Shown: positions 47,853 to 59,563 of the stretch, in pieces | Layout of the letters: the number at the start of each line of letters is the position of its first letter | How positions within the stretch are numbered: the first letter of the stretch is position 1 | NCBI GenBank assembly: GCA_002900995.3 | Contig: CM035307.1 | Coordinates: forward strand, 1,922,001 to 1,986,000 | Origin: Ganoderma boninense | Lineage: Eukaryota; Basidiomycota; Agaricomycetes; Polyporales; Polyporaceae | DNA: 64,000 nucleotides | Direction: 5' to 3' | The notes under the pieces: model-generated | Database searches by the model: none | Told to the model about the DNA's origin: nothing | What the model saw: only the letters and a program-made list of their open reading frames with translations | Program-made: the position numbers and the translations under genes

Positions 47853-48320
47853 AAGATTAAGATTTTGCAGACCAACTCGATGTCAGGACCCTCCTTCTCC
47901 ACATCTGTAATTTTACGCATATTTCACAGGAAATCGAATGCTCGTCGGATTGTTGTGGACCCTCTCGACATACTGGCAGCAGTGGGACGTATGTCCTCGT
48001 CTTTGATGAGCTGGCATATGTACTGTCGAATGTACTATCGACCGACTTCTTATCACGCTGGCCTCCACCTTACCGCAGCACCTCCACGAGGCCTTCGGCA
48101 AGCCTTCGAAAATATTATAGACATATAAGAGGAGAGGTGAACCGTTATCTTGTCCCATTGCTCATACTCTTTTCTTTCTCGACTCACTTCTCCTCGACTC
48201 GAAACACCGTTTCCCCTTGACTATGGAGGCTAAAGGAAATGTCAACAGAAACAGAGTCCTTCACGTAACCGAGGCACGGCTCAAGACGCTCAGAGAAGAG
48301 ACCCCTCGCAGGTCCTGTAT
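47853..48320. other. Region between the PUB-domain paralogues
   Basis: 468 bp. A frame open from 48222 (MEAKGN...) competes with the frame that leads into the second PUB gene. The latter has no ATG before 48321, so part of this region may be an unplaced first exon. Confidence 0.4.
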
Positions 48321-49123
48321 ATGCCCCATGATGAAGAGCACGACAAGAGGCAGGCCTTTCGGAAACGGGTTGACTATATCCTGGGAGCCAATAAGCCCGC
48401 ACAGGCGATCGAGTCGCTGAAGGTCTGTATCCCAAGTTGACTCGGACATGAAGAGAGTCTGTTTATCTGGCAGTGGCAGGTTGTTCTGGAGCTTGCGCAC
48501 AGGATCTTGCGGGATCCCGAGGAAAAGAGGGTCCGAAGAATCAAGATCTCAAACCCTAGAGTCCAGAGGACGATCTTGGTACCCAAAGGTGTCTGCGAGC
48601 TTGTAGTGGAGGTGAGACTCGTAACCAACAAACGTACGGACATTCATCTCCCTGACGTGAGATTTTCAGATGGGCTTTCGTGAGAAGGTAGAGTGGGGTT
48701 TGCCTTGCACAGAGCAAAGGCCCCCAATGGGTAACACTATCTCGACAGAGAGAGGATTACTCTAGCTGCTACGTATACTCCGCGAAGACCTACAATACCC
48801 TTCGCATAGGCTCCGCAATTATTGAGGAGATTCTGGAGCGCGAGGTCAAAAAGCAGGAATTCGAGGTGCAACGCCAGCAACGAGAGGAAGAAGAACAAAA
48901 GGAGCTGATTGAAAAGGTCGGAGGTCGTCGCGATAGTGCAAGACCTTCATCTCACTAACCATGTGGGCGACAGTTGCATAATCAATTCCTCGACGACCGC
49001 AAGTCGGTGGCGGTCCGTGTCCAGAGGGAGCGTCAGTCCGGGGTGCAGGAGAAGGGTATTCCTCGTCGCAAGGGTGCTCCATTGAAATCGGACATTGCGA
49101 CGATTCACGGTATTCAAACTTGA
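48321..49123 (+). CDS. PUB-domain protein 2 (diverged paralogue of the upstream gene)
   Basis: Exons 48321-48422 (start uncertain), 48480-48611, 48670-48687, 48749-48916 and 48974-49123. Seen: HDEEHDKRQAFRKRVDYILG, VVLELAHRILRDPEEKRVRR, VQRTILVPKGVCELVVE, MGFREK from an 18-nt microexon, REDYSSCYVYSAKTYNTLRI, a charged helix, and FLDDRKSVAVRVQRERQ. Block by block this matches PUB gene 1, and the three middle exons have identical lengths (132, 18, 168 nt). The invariant Gly-Phe of the microexon is kept, but many surface residues differ, so its partner may differ. The frame upstream of 48321 stays open to 48234 without an ATG. Confidence 0.7.
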
Positions 49124-49255
49124 GGGCATAGTTCCCCCAAACCCGCCAGCTTTCTGTTCGCTATACTTCGTCATGCAATGTATCACATAACACCGGACTA
49201 CAAGACGTGCGCACGATTACATGATACAGCGAGGGACTATGCAACAAGCCTTTGC
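49124..49255. terminator. Convergent 3' flanks of PUB gene 2 and RDH54
   Basis: Only 132 bp separate the two stop codons, so the 3' UTRs probably overlap. No clear hairpin seen. Confidence 0.3.
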
Positions 49256-52200
49256 CTAAGCATCTCCATCTACGTTGACTTGGCCGTCGTCAGCGTTCAA
49301 CTTCGTGCTACGTTCGAAGAGGAAAGAGATGGCACCACCGGGAAGCTTATCCCGCGAGAGCTGGTCATCAGAAGCCATGATCTCATCCGCCGCCTCCAGG
49401 AGGCGATCCTTCAACGACCGAGATGGCGCCGTGGCTTGCGTTGCCCTAACCGCTTCGGGGGCATAAATAAGGTGTGTGAGCAAGTCGTCTTGTACGCGAT
49501 CGGCTGCGCCAGGCTGGAGACAATTGATGTGCGTCCATTCACCGAGCGCGGCGAGCTGTGCACGTTTCTGCTTCATGTACTGATGAATCGAGTTGAGTTC
49601 CATAAACATGATACAAAATGGCACCCGGGACGTACTGCTCGGTCAAGCTTGTTGATATCCGTCTGCTTCACTTGCGATGCGGCCATGAAGCCCTTGGCGG
49701 GATCTTCGTCATCTTCGTCACTGGACGAGTTCATAGCTTCCTCCATGAGCTCATCGATATTGACCGGGTCCGCTCGTTCTTGCCTTCCCCCGGACGCTTC
49801 ACACGGGCAATCTAGGAGATCGTGTGTGTTACATGCCGTGTAGGGGTGGACTGTGAAGATATCCAAAAGCTATTTATGATAATTGAGGAACGTTAATGGC
49901 GCGTGAACTCTGGAGATAGACGTACATCCTTGCGAGTAAATGAATCCGACTTTGACTCTGAAGAACCCTAAGACTGGACTCAGCAGAAAGCCTCCATGGT
50001 TTTGAGGAAAACTTAAAGGAAGACTTACAGTTCCCATCAAGGCTAGTGACTCTGGTCAGTAGCCATAACGATCAAGCATTCGGAAGCACGCACAATCGCT
50101 CAGGCCTAGCTTTGTGACTTGACGCTGATAGATTTTCTCTGTGTTAAATTGTTACATCGTCGGAATATATGGACGAAGAACGACAGTCACTAACCATCAA
50201 TTGTGCCAGTAGTAAGGAACCGATAGATGTAGACTGGTCGTTTCTGACCATCTCTGCGATAATTTTATCGGAACAAGATTGATATGGAGGGTATAAAAAG
50301 CGTACCGATGAATGCGGGCCATTGATTGCAAGTCATGACTATAGAACGAGTGTTCAGGTGGTGGAAAAAGTTGGCATTCACTCAGGCTATCTCACCTTGG
50401 GTTCCAATCAGAGTCGATCAAGATGAGGCGCGAAGCCCCGATGAGGTTCAGTCCAACTCCGCCAGCCTTGGAGCTCAAGAGGAAAAGGACTGAGATGAAT
50501 GTCAGCAGGGTCTCCAACATGACTGAGAATGCGACTTACATCGCTTCGCCTGCGAGGATTTATTGAAGGCATTGACAAATTCTTGGCGTTTGGGCGCAGG
50601 GGTATTGCTCTCGGGGGGTGAGTATATGCAACACCAAGAACACGCAGGCCGCTTACCCATCTAGTCTGTGATATGTATATGATTTACGCTTACAGTAGGC
50701 TTCTATGATGTTGAGTGCAGACGTGTAGTGAGATACTATTATGCATTTCTCTTCCGTGTGCTGCGAAGGGGTTAAATTTGTCATATGAGAAAGAGGGCTA
50801 AGTTAACCTTGTGTAGCGCGCGGAGTAAGGTAGCAAGTGCGGAAAGCTTGCCTAGAACAGTTGTTCAGTAAATGGAAGTATCACATGGGAAGACATCCTT
50901 ACCGCTCAAAGATACATCCTCCACCTGAGCTCTCTCGGGCAGCAGTTGGAGTGCTTCCTCAATGGCATTCTGCTTTACAACGTTGCCACCCTGTTGCACC
51001 TTGAGCTTTGCCTGATCTGCAGTGGCCTTCAATAAGATAGGGCTGTTGCTGATCTTCGTGAGCATGTTGATGAGAGCAAGTGACTCTGCGGTGGAATTCC
51101 TGACGAGGCTGTCGAGCTTGTCATTGGAGAGGAATTTATCGAAGATCGACAGCTGCAGCTTCGTTGGAGCAATGAAGACGACGTATTCATCTGAAAGGCA
51201 GTCAATTCTGAGCAAGGGCGAGAGTGAGTAGACAGATCAAGGACAACACGCACGTTTAGGTGGCAAGTACTTCTTCAACATGGTCGCTTCTCTCCGTAAA
51301 ACGAAGCTCTTCGCGATCGTTGAGAGCTGCAGTCACCGACATGTGAGACGGCGAACGAGTAATCCGACTTTGTCCATTACCTGTGCTGATCGTGCTTCGC
51401 CTAATTCTGCCTCTTTCGCACTGCATCCAGGGGCCCGACTCTTCAAGATAGGCGTCTCGTAGACTCGCTTAAAAGTACTGTAGTCATCTTATAGTATAGG
51501 GGGTCAGAACAACGGCGAAATATTAGCAAGATATATTAATCCGCACCGAGAAGACCTGGGTTGCAGAAATCGGCCTGCGATAACGTGAGTGCGTGGAATA
51601 GTATGCAGGCCGGGGATAAAGGGTACCATAGCGTGAAACTCGCTGAGCTCATTCTGGATGGGAGTGCCTGACAAGATCACGCGCCGCGGCGTCTTCAGGG
51701 CCTCAAACATGGTTGAGGTCTTGTTATTGGCTGACTTGAGTCGATGACCTTGGAGGCAAGGTAAATCAAGTATTCATGAGATGATGCATATGCTATCATA
51801 CCTTCGTCGCAAATGATCAGACCGATGGGCGGCCTATAACGCTAGCTCTTCAGTACAACCTTCAAGGCACCTCGAATATATTACTCACTGGCAGTATGCC
51901 AGGTCCGAGCTATGAATCAGTTAGTTACCACTGGCACCTTCTATGACATAGGCATGCCTCAATACATACATGACTGTCCGGAGACGTTCATAGCCTATGA
52001 TTAGCACTTGATGTATTTTCCTGGAAGTCTCTTAGACATGAACAATATAGTTGGAAAAGAGACTACGCACGAATTTAGGAATTGCTTAATGGTACTCTTG
52101 TCCTTATCACCCACGAAAATACCGATACGATCCCTCCCAAGCCTGAACGCACACCATGAAAAATATGTCAGAGCACATTGAGCCGAGAACAAGCATACCA

Positions 52201-54215
52201 TTTGTGGAACTCGCTTTTCCAATTCTTCAGGAGGCTGTCAGTCCCGCTGCGAAAGAGGAAGATGTGCGATAACTTACGTTGATCAAAGTAACGGGGCAGA
52301 CAATCAGAACTTTGCCAATTACCGAGCCAGCTCCGGCGTAAGGATTTTGTTCTACGGTCGAAGTCAGAGTTAATCGAGCCTGACTGTCAATCTTGGGCAA
52401 CTTACTCAACAAAGTCCAGACAAGCGTAATTGTCTGTACGGCGCGAATTGAGCATCAATGCACGGCTCGTCGGAACAATCATACCTGCAGAGTCTTTCCC
52501 ATACCCCTGCAGAACAATTAGGACCTAGACGTACAAGTCAGCACTGAAGACGTACATCTCGTCGGCCAGAATGCATCCCTGTCCCTCATGCTTCCGGAGA
52601 CCCATTGCACACTCATAAAGGAACTGAACACCTAGACAGGTGGATCAGAATACTTCTCAACGGACATGGATGACAACATGTGCTTGCCTTCCTTCTGATG
52701 CGGCCGAAGGTGTCGTGCAAGAACAGGGTCAACCACGACGGGAACCACAGGTAAATTCCTAACGAGCATGCAAACCAGAATGAACGCGGTTGACAAGATG
52801 CGTCAGGAAAGCACCCACTTCTTATTGAATTTGGCTTGGTGTTCCTTACTTGGTGCCTTCATCACCACGGCGTCAGGGGCGTCAGGGTTGTGACTATATT
52901 TCTAGTCAGCAAGACATGCCCATCGAGAGGAACAAAGACGCATACAGTGGTCCCTTGGGTTTCGGCTTGGTAGAGGAGCCGTAGAAGGACGAAGGTGGAA
53001 TGAATTTCTTCGCCGACGCGGGAGAATTGATGGACGGGCTAGAACTTGCGCCTTGTTGAAGGGTTCTGTGGGTGTCTTGAAGGAACGAAGTGCGGGGTTG
53101 GGAGTTGGGAGGACTACTGAACTCTGGGTCGAGGGGTGGTTCTATGGAGGTCCCCACGACAGCTGGTAGCTCCGAGCGAGAAATTTCGCTGTCTAGCTCA
53201 ACTTCACGGTTACCAATGAAAGTCCGGAAACTACCATACAACGGCAAACCATCCCATTTCTTAGTCCCCATTCTATTTGAAATGCCACTCAGTGTCATGT
53301 CTGAGAAGGATTTCATGGCACCTACACCAATCCAGAGTCAGAGAGGAGTGTCATTTTCTCCCCTTCGTGCATAACGAAACCGTCGCCATCCCAAGTCTTG
53401 TGCTTCTTCTGTTGGGGCTTGCGCCTACGTATATGCTATCAGAAGAGAGGCAACGGTGACCGTAGCCCGGATCCTCACCAGTTAGCGGTCCAATAGGAAT
53501 TACGGGCAGGGGATTTCTGGGCTGACTTCGAAAAGGAAGTCGCAAGGCTTGCGGGTTGGAGATCGACATCATGTTTGTCTTTCTCGACTACGGAAGGTAT
53601 GATGTATGCGGGGTTCTTTCCGCCGTTGAGGCTCCTAGGCTTGAGGGGAATGAACTGCTTCGCGGCGCTCGGTCGAGACAACGCCGCGGAGGTATCAGAG
53701 ATGCCACCGCGTCCAAAGCACTGCCCGGACAGGAAATCTTGTCTTGACAACTGGTGGTCTATCTCGATCTCCTTGCCTCCCAAGGTAAACTCGATGCCTT
53801 CAACGAGTCTGTGGGTTCCTTCTATGCCGTAGGGCTTCCCACTGGCGAGCCTGGAGGAGACTCTATGGCTCGCTGGGTTGTTCAAGGTCGATGGGAGGAC
53901 TTACGGTCGGTTGTCAGAATCGTACAAGGTACACTTGTTCCCGCTAACCACGAGCACTGCGTCTCCGTCCCAAGTCTTGTGTTTCTTGTATTGGGGATTG
54001 CGCCTCCATCGGGTCAAACTCGAGTTATGAGCTTTTCTGAATGAATGCAGAACATACACTCACCACTGGACCATCCAGTAATTGTCTCCTGCCGTCGTTG
54101 AAACATCGGCATCATCCACGGCCGCCGTCCGCTTGCGATTCGCGTAGTTAGGGTCATGAAGGTCTGGTTTGCGTTTATTAGAGCCAGAGGGAGTTGGATT
54201 CTGAAATGCGGGCAT
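49256..54215 (-). CDS. RDH54: Rdh54/RAD54B-type Swi2/Snf2 recombination ATPase
   Basis: DNA translocase that works with Rad51/Dmc1 in homologous recombination. Intron-rich gene; first exon 54215-54064, last exon ending at 49256. N-terminus: two copies of a KKHKTWDGD module, the first followed by [20 protein letters not shown], the second by [19 protein letters not shown]. Then [20 protein letters not shown], Walker A DEMGMGKTLQ, DEGH box in [25 protein letters not shown], the helicase C-lobe [20 protein letters not shown], and [20 protein letters not shown]. The tail [20 protein letters not shown] is diagnostic of RAD54B over RAD54. All motor motifs are intact. I did not place every internal intron. 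Confidence 0.88.
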
Positions 54216-54544
54216 GTGGGCAAAGACACAAATGACAAGCGTGACTGAGAGGAGAGGGACAGGCTGGATGACCCCGCCGCCGAATCCGACGCGTCGCCAC
54301 GCGCTGGAACACACGTGACCGCGCTGGTTTACCCACGCCACTTCATGGCGCTAACGTACAGGCCCACATCCTTGAAGACACTCTCAATGCACTCCCTAGA
54401 TCAACCATGAATATTATATACCCTACCAGTCCCATATACGTTCTCAAAAGGTAGACGCAAACGAGGGCATAATTATGGAATACCAATAAGTACAACAAAT
54501 CCAATCCGTAAAGACCGAAAAATTATGCGTCAAGACCATTAAAC
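54216..54544. other. Promoter of RDH54 / 3' flank of the YP-repeat gene
   Basis: 329 bp, AT-richer than its flanks. No other feature seen. Confidence 0.4.
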
Positions 54545-57500
54545 TCATGCGAAAGGATATTTTGACCTGTCAAGCTTCGACACTGTCGTCGGCGTCCGCA
54601 CAGCGCTGCCCGCAGGGGCTGAGGGCAATGGAGCAAGAGGCGGCGCCGGGAACTCAGCCAATGTAGACATGCTCAGCTTCAACCCGTTGGGGCTCGTGAT
54701 CGCTAAGGAGCAAGGGCAAGTCAGTTATGAACGTATATGGACGCCCGCGCTCACGAGAAAGCTCACAGCTAGGATTGTCGAAGGCCTTGGCACGCTCTGA
54801 GATCATTGCGCTGCTTCTGGGACCGCGTGGCGCAGCACGGCTAGGCATCGTCTTCGACCTACTCAGATCCACCTTTCCGCTGGCGAATGCCGAGGGCGGC
54901 GATGGTGTCCGCCAGCCTCTCTGCTGCTCGTCTGGAGGCGACGGGAGCTGAGGAGAACGACCGCTGATGGGAGACACCCGCTCACGCACAATGCTCATAG
55001 TGGGCTGCCTACGTGGGGGTGTCGGCGGGAGGGCGGTTCCTGGGGAAGGCTGAGGTGGAGGAGGCAGTGGTCCGAATGTAGACACAGGTCTGGGCAGACC
55101 GGACGGGGAGACGCGTCGATTTACAGCAGGATGAGCGGGGAGACCCGATAGGCGGTTGAGAGAGCGCCGTGCTGCCTGGTCAGAGGGTGATCCGGACGGC
55201 AATGGTTGAACGATAGACACAGGACGAGCACTCGGCGAGCGGGATGCTACGGGAGGAACTGGCGGTGGCACATTCACGGTACCTGAGCGCGAGCGCGAAC
55301 GAACGAGACCCGGCGCTGCAGGAGACACAGGCCGAGGCGGCTGTGTGGTGGGTAGAGCAGATACTGGGGCCATCACCATCTCGAACAGCACTGGAGAGAG
55401 GGGGTCTGCGTCCGACGCAACAGGACTTGGTTCAATAGCGACTATCCCAGGGACGTTCATGAGCTCGGGGTGGCTGTCATCGTCATGGAGGTCCATTTCG
55501 GCAGGGCGCGGCCGTGGCGCGATCGGTACGGGTGGAGGGGGCACAGCAGGAGGTGGGCGTGCTGGGGAAAGAGATCTACGGTTGGGGGACGCAGATCTAG
55601 CTATGGGCGAAATCGACACTGGCGCCGGCGAAGCTGCTCTGGATCCTGCCGGGGACTTCAGAATCGATATAGGCGACACAGCTCTAGCAGGCGGGGGTCC
55701 CGGGTGAGGGGGAAGTGTACGTCTGGGTGACGGAGCCAGCATTTGAGCTGGTACTGGCACTGGTATAGGGATGGATGCCTGGGCTGCAACTATGACCTGA
55801 GCACGAAGCTCCATGTGAGTATATTTCGGCTTCCTGCGAGGAGCTGCCGGCGTCGACGTCGATTTGGCTACCGTAAAAACCTGCTCGCGAAGCTCCATGT
55901 GTGTGTACCTCGGGTTTTTCCCTTTGCACCTTTGCCTCAGAGGTGTCGTCAGTCCACAAGCCAGGGTAGATCTCTATGTATGGATAAACCGTAGGGTCTA
56001 TTCCAGAGAGTTAGTTCTGGTACCATAGCACCACAGTGTATGTACTCACAAATCACCAAGAAAGGGTACTGAGCCATTGAGGGCTCCTGCCCACCCAGCG
56101 TTACTTCGATGACCGATAGTTCTTCCGATGAAAGAGCTGGATAGATCGCGAAGTGAGGATACACCGGAGGATCTGAGAAGTGTTCATGTTGTCAGGATTC
56201 GAAGGGAGTCGATATAGCTAAACTTACAGGGACATATGTTTGGATACGTGGCTTGAACCCTCAGATGAAGACCCGGAGTTTCCTCAACGCAACTAAGAGG
56301 CTTGGAATTGACTGTAGGATAGATAGTTCCCAGGCTGTACGGGTACACCGCAGGGTCTGCATTCACGTAAAAGAGAATGAGAACTGCAAGGTGGAGGAAG
56401 CAATATCACTCACAAATATCGAGGACCGGATACTCAGGGGCCAATTTTACCACGACTCCAACGTTCTCCTTAATGACGAGGCTCTCGTGAACGACAGGAT
56501 CAGTTTCATACAGGCACGTAGTTGGATCTGCGGCAGGATGTCAGTTTCGCTGATATGAAACATGCAGAAAGCATCCGCACAGATGTCAAAGGTCGGGTAA
56601 CCGATGCCCGAGCCAACGAAAACCTCCTGCGCCACCTTGAAAACCTCGTCAACGCCAATCGCGGGGTCTGATGAACTGTCAGTATGCAGTCTACGCCGCA
56701 AATGTCAAACAGAACGCACATATATCCAAAATCGGGTATTGATGTTCCACACCAATCGAAACCGCAGAACGAACTGCGGCTGAGGGTTGAGCAACAACCC
56801 GAGGTTCAACGACGACAGCAGATTCGACGACGGCCGATGGAGCAACAACAACTGAGGGATATATCTCGTTGAGACTGTACGGGTACACAGCAGAGTCTAC
56901 ATCAAATAACCTGTTAGAATGTCCGAAACGTTAGGTGCAAAAGTCCTTACAGATCTGGAACGTCGGGTACGCGGCCTGCAGCTCAATGTCAATGGCAGGG
57001 AGGACAGGACTTGCGATGGTAGCGGCCTCAACTTGCGGGTAAATCTCGTACAAAGACCACGGGTATCCGACGGGCGGATCTGTGCGACAATCAGCGCGAC
57101 TGTGTACGATGAGGTGAGCATCAAACTTACATATGTTGAAATCCGGGTAGCCAAACGAGAGCGACAGAGCAGCAGAGACACAAACGGGGCGTTCGGGTGT
57201 ATGATTAGTAGCGACGGGGGTGCTAGATACCGCAGGATAAATGGTCAAGTATGGATAGACAGCAGGATCTATAGAATGACTGTGAAAATGAAGCCATGAA
57301 GCACCGACGTAACCACTTACAGATCTCTATGGCAGGGTAAGACGCCAATGATTGAATGAGCACTTCCTTGGTCTCAACGCTTTGCGCAGTGACAGTGACA
57401 GCAGCCGGATATATGTTGAACGACGGGTAAACAGCCGGGTCTGAAAGCAGATTCAGGCTCACTTCGGAAAGAGAAATTTGGTAATAACTCACAAAGATCG

Positions 57501-59563
57501 AAAATCGGGTAGGCCGTGGAGGAGCTGACTGCCGGAGTACCCAGCCTACGATCATCCAGGGAGAGAAGCGCCGGATAGATGTCGAACGTAGGGTAGACCG
57601 CCGGATAGATGTCCAGAGTGGGATAGCCGAGCGCCGTAGTGGGTGTCTCGTCCTCAGAAGTACGCTTACCTGTCTTCTTCGCTGGCGCAGGGAAGGAAAA
57701 GCGTGCCATCAAGTTGGCGGCTCCGCCTTCCGCCCCCGACTCGAGGGACGCGTCGAAGTAGGGAACAGCGAGATGATAAATGGTCGAGTCGAAATAAGGC
57801 ACACTCAAAGCGTAATGGGACCCCACACGCTGCCGGAATCGTGGGGAACTGGGGGCACTGTCTCCAACACGATGGCCAATATCCGGAGACGGGACCCGAG
57901 ACAGAACAACCGGCGAGGGAGGGTACGACAGCGGTGCACCCCAGGACGTAGCAGTCGTGGGAGTGACAGGACGGCTGTCCAGGAACCGCGCAGCAATGTC
58001 GATGGAAGGTGCGTAAGACAAGGCGATGGGCGACGAGGGGTATTCCAAGGGAGCACCCCAACTAGTTGCTGTGGACGGGGTCGGCGGCACGTCTTCCATC
58101 ATGCGCCATGCGATATCAGGAGATGGGAGACGGGACATGTTAGAGGTGGGCGAAAACGACAGGAAATCGTCGTCGGGGCCGAAGGAAGTGCAGATGGAAG
58201 GCGTGAGGCATACCGAACCTTGGCCTCTTCTATCCATATGGACGGAGTGGGTGTGCTCCCAGGAGTAGGCGGACTCCATATCGTATTCCGGGGGCCCTGC
58301 AGATGAAACAGACCAGGTGTAATCGTCCAAGTTGAGCTCGAACTCAGACGCGCTGGCGGTGGGAAGGTCCTGCATGTTGTTAGGCATATTCACAGGATCC
58401 AGGCTCGTCTGGCCGGTTGTAGCCATTGGACTCCGCGCCGCTACAGACGCGCTCATGCGCCAGGACTGTACACGACTGTCGATGGCCTTTTTGGCGGTGA
58501 GGGGCTCATCCTCTTGAACGATGGGGGGCAACGCTTGGATCGCCATCTGGCTTCCGGACTGGCTCGGCGGAGACTCATCCCTCGGCACCAACTTCGAAAC
58601 GGACCGGGCGGACATAGCATCAAAGCGGTCCAAAAGAGACAGCTTCTTGATGTTACGACCTTTGGCAGTGGTCTGCTGGCCGACGGATATTGCGTCGACC
58701 TGGTCGTCGAGAAGCTCGTTAAAGGATGTTTGACTGTCATGCCTCCAGTGCGAGGCGGAGGGCGCTCGGGAGGGCGTGACAGATTGGGGGACATCGACGA
58801 GGTCTCGACGAGACGAAGCGAGCCATGATTCGTACCAGCGTGCCTTAGGGAGGTCAATGTCGAACTCTATCTGACCACCAATTGGCAGCTGCTGAATTGG
58901 AAGTGACGGGGAACGAACGTCGAACAGATGACCCCAGAGCATGGGCCAGGAGTCGTCCGAGAGGCGGGGGGTCAGCGAGATACCGCCATGGTTCGTGTGC
59001 AGGTAAACGCACAACCCGGAAATGCTCGGAAAGCTAAATTCGCGGGCGATGGCACCGAGCTGGCTTGATAACTAAAACACATGGGAGTGTGAGTGGATCG
59101 GAGTCTACTGCAAGGGGTGGTGAAGAGTGCTTACGGTGGGATAGAGCGGCATAAGTAAGCCATTCGACAAGCGATGGGAAGGGCCTGAGGAGAGGGTATG
59201 TCCGAGGTGACCATGTTCGGAAGCGAATGAGGTAGGGGGAACAACGACGACCAACCACTTGAGACCTCTCTGCACGACTCGCTCTCTGGCCTCTCGGAGA
59301 CCGGAGTGGAGGTAAGTCACTGAAGACTTCTTCCGGTGTAAGGTCCCGTAGGGTGATGCGTGGGGAGAGTCGAGGGTTTGCGGGAAATGGGGAGGCAAGG
59401 GCTCCGTCTCGAGTCCAGTCATGTTCGGGGCAGGGGCCTGGGTCGCAGGCGCCTCGTAGTCTGTGTCCGGCGGGGTGAGGGGATGCACCGGACGGGGGAG
59501 ATCATATAGGTAGGGCTTCTGGCCCCCCGTCTGGGATGGCATGGGCGCGGTGAGATGGGACAT
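54545..59563 (-). CDS. Large YP-repeat protein encoded by an array of phase-1 exons (unknown function)
   Basis: Twelve exons: 59563-59135, 59071-57493, 57440-57321, 57268-57131, 57079-56951, 56896-56720, 56667-56581, 56527-56414, 56356-56228, 56172-56050, 55997-54767 and 54702-54545, about 1470 aa. N-terminus MSHLTAPMPSQTGGQKPYLY, then a folded-looking block (GLKWLVVVVPPTSFASE; LSSQLGAIAREFSFPSISGL; WPMLWGHLFDV). After a Ser-rich stretch come YP repeats: TLDIYPAVYPTFDIYPAL in exon 2, then one unit per exon, e.g. YPSFNIYPAA, YPYLTIYPAV, YPHFAIYPAL, YPYIEIYPGL. The tail is Pro/Ser/Arg-rich with a doubled YTHMELR element. One extra base in an A run (55915-55919) breaks the frame before NPRYTHMELREQV unless a 49-nt intron is spliced. 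Family not recognised; no signal peptide or membrane segment. Confidence 0.7.
55971..57640 (-). repeat. Array of YP repeats, one per symmetric phase-1 exon
   Basis: Eight internal exons of 120, 138, 129, 177, 87, 114, 129 and 123 nt, all multiples of three. Each begins with AC or AT and ends with a T, so every junction rebuilds a Tyr codon at the same point of the motif (I-Y^P). Units keep a YPxxxIYP core, except the short 87-nt and 114-nt exons, where it has decayed. The introns are 51-57 nt. Confidence 0.8.
57865..58125 (-). repeat. Second, unrelated protein repeat in the same gene
   Basis: About two and a half copies of a unit of about 35 residues in exon 2: PSPDIAWRMMEDVPPTP, then TATSWGAPLEYPSSPIALS; next PSIDIAARFLDSRPVTP, then TATSWGAPLSYPPSPVVLS; then PSPDIGHRV. 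The copies are close to identical around TSWGAPL, so the duplication is recent or under constraint. Confidence 0.75.

Noticed and set aside
48222..48420. ORF starting MEAKGNVNRN before PUB gene 2
   Set aside because: It is out of frame with the PUB domain; the frame that encodes HDEEHDKRQAF and matches the paralogue is open in parallel.
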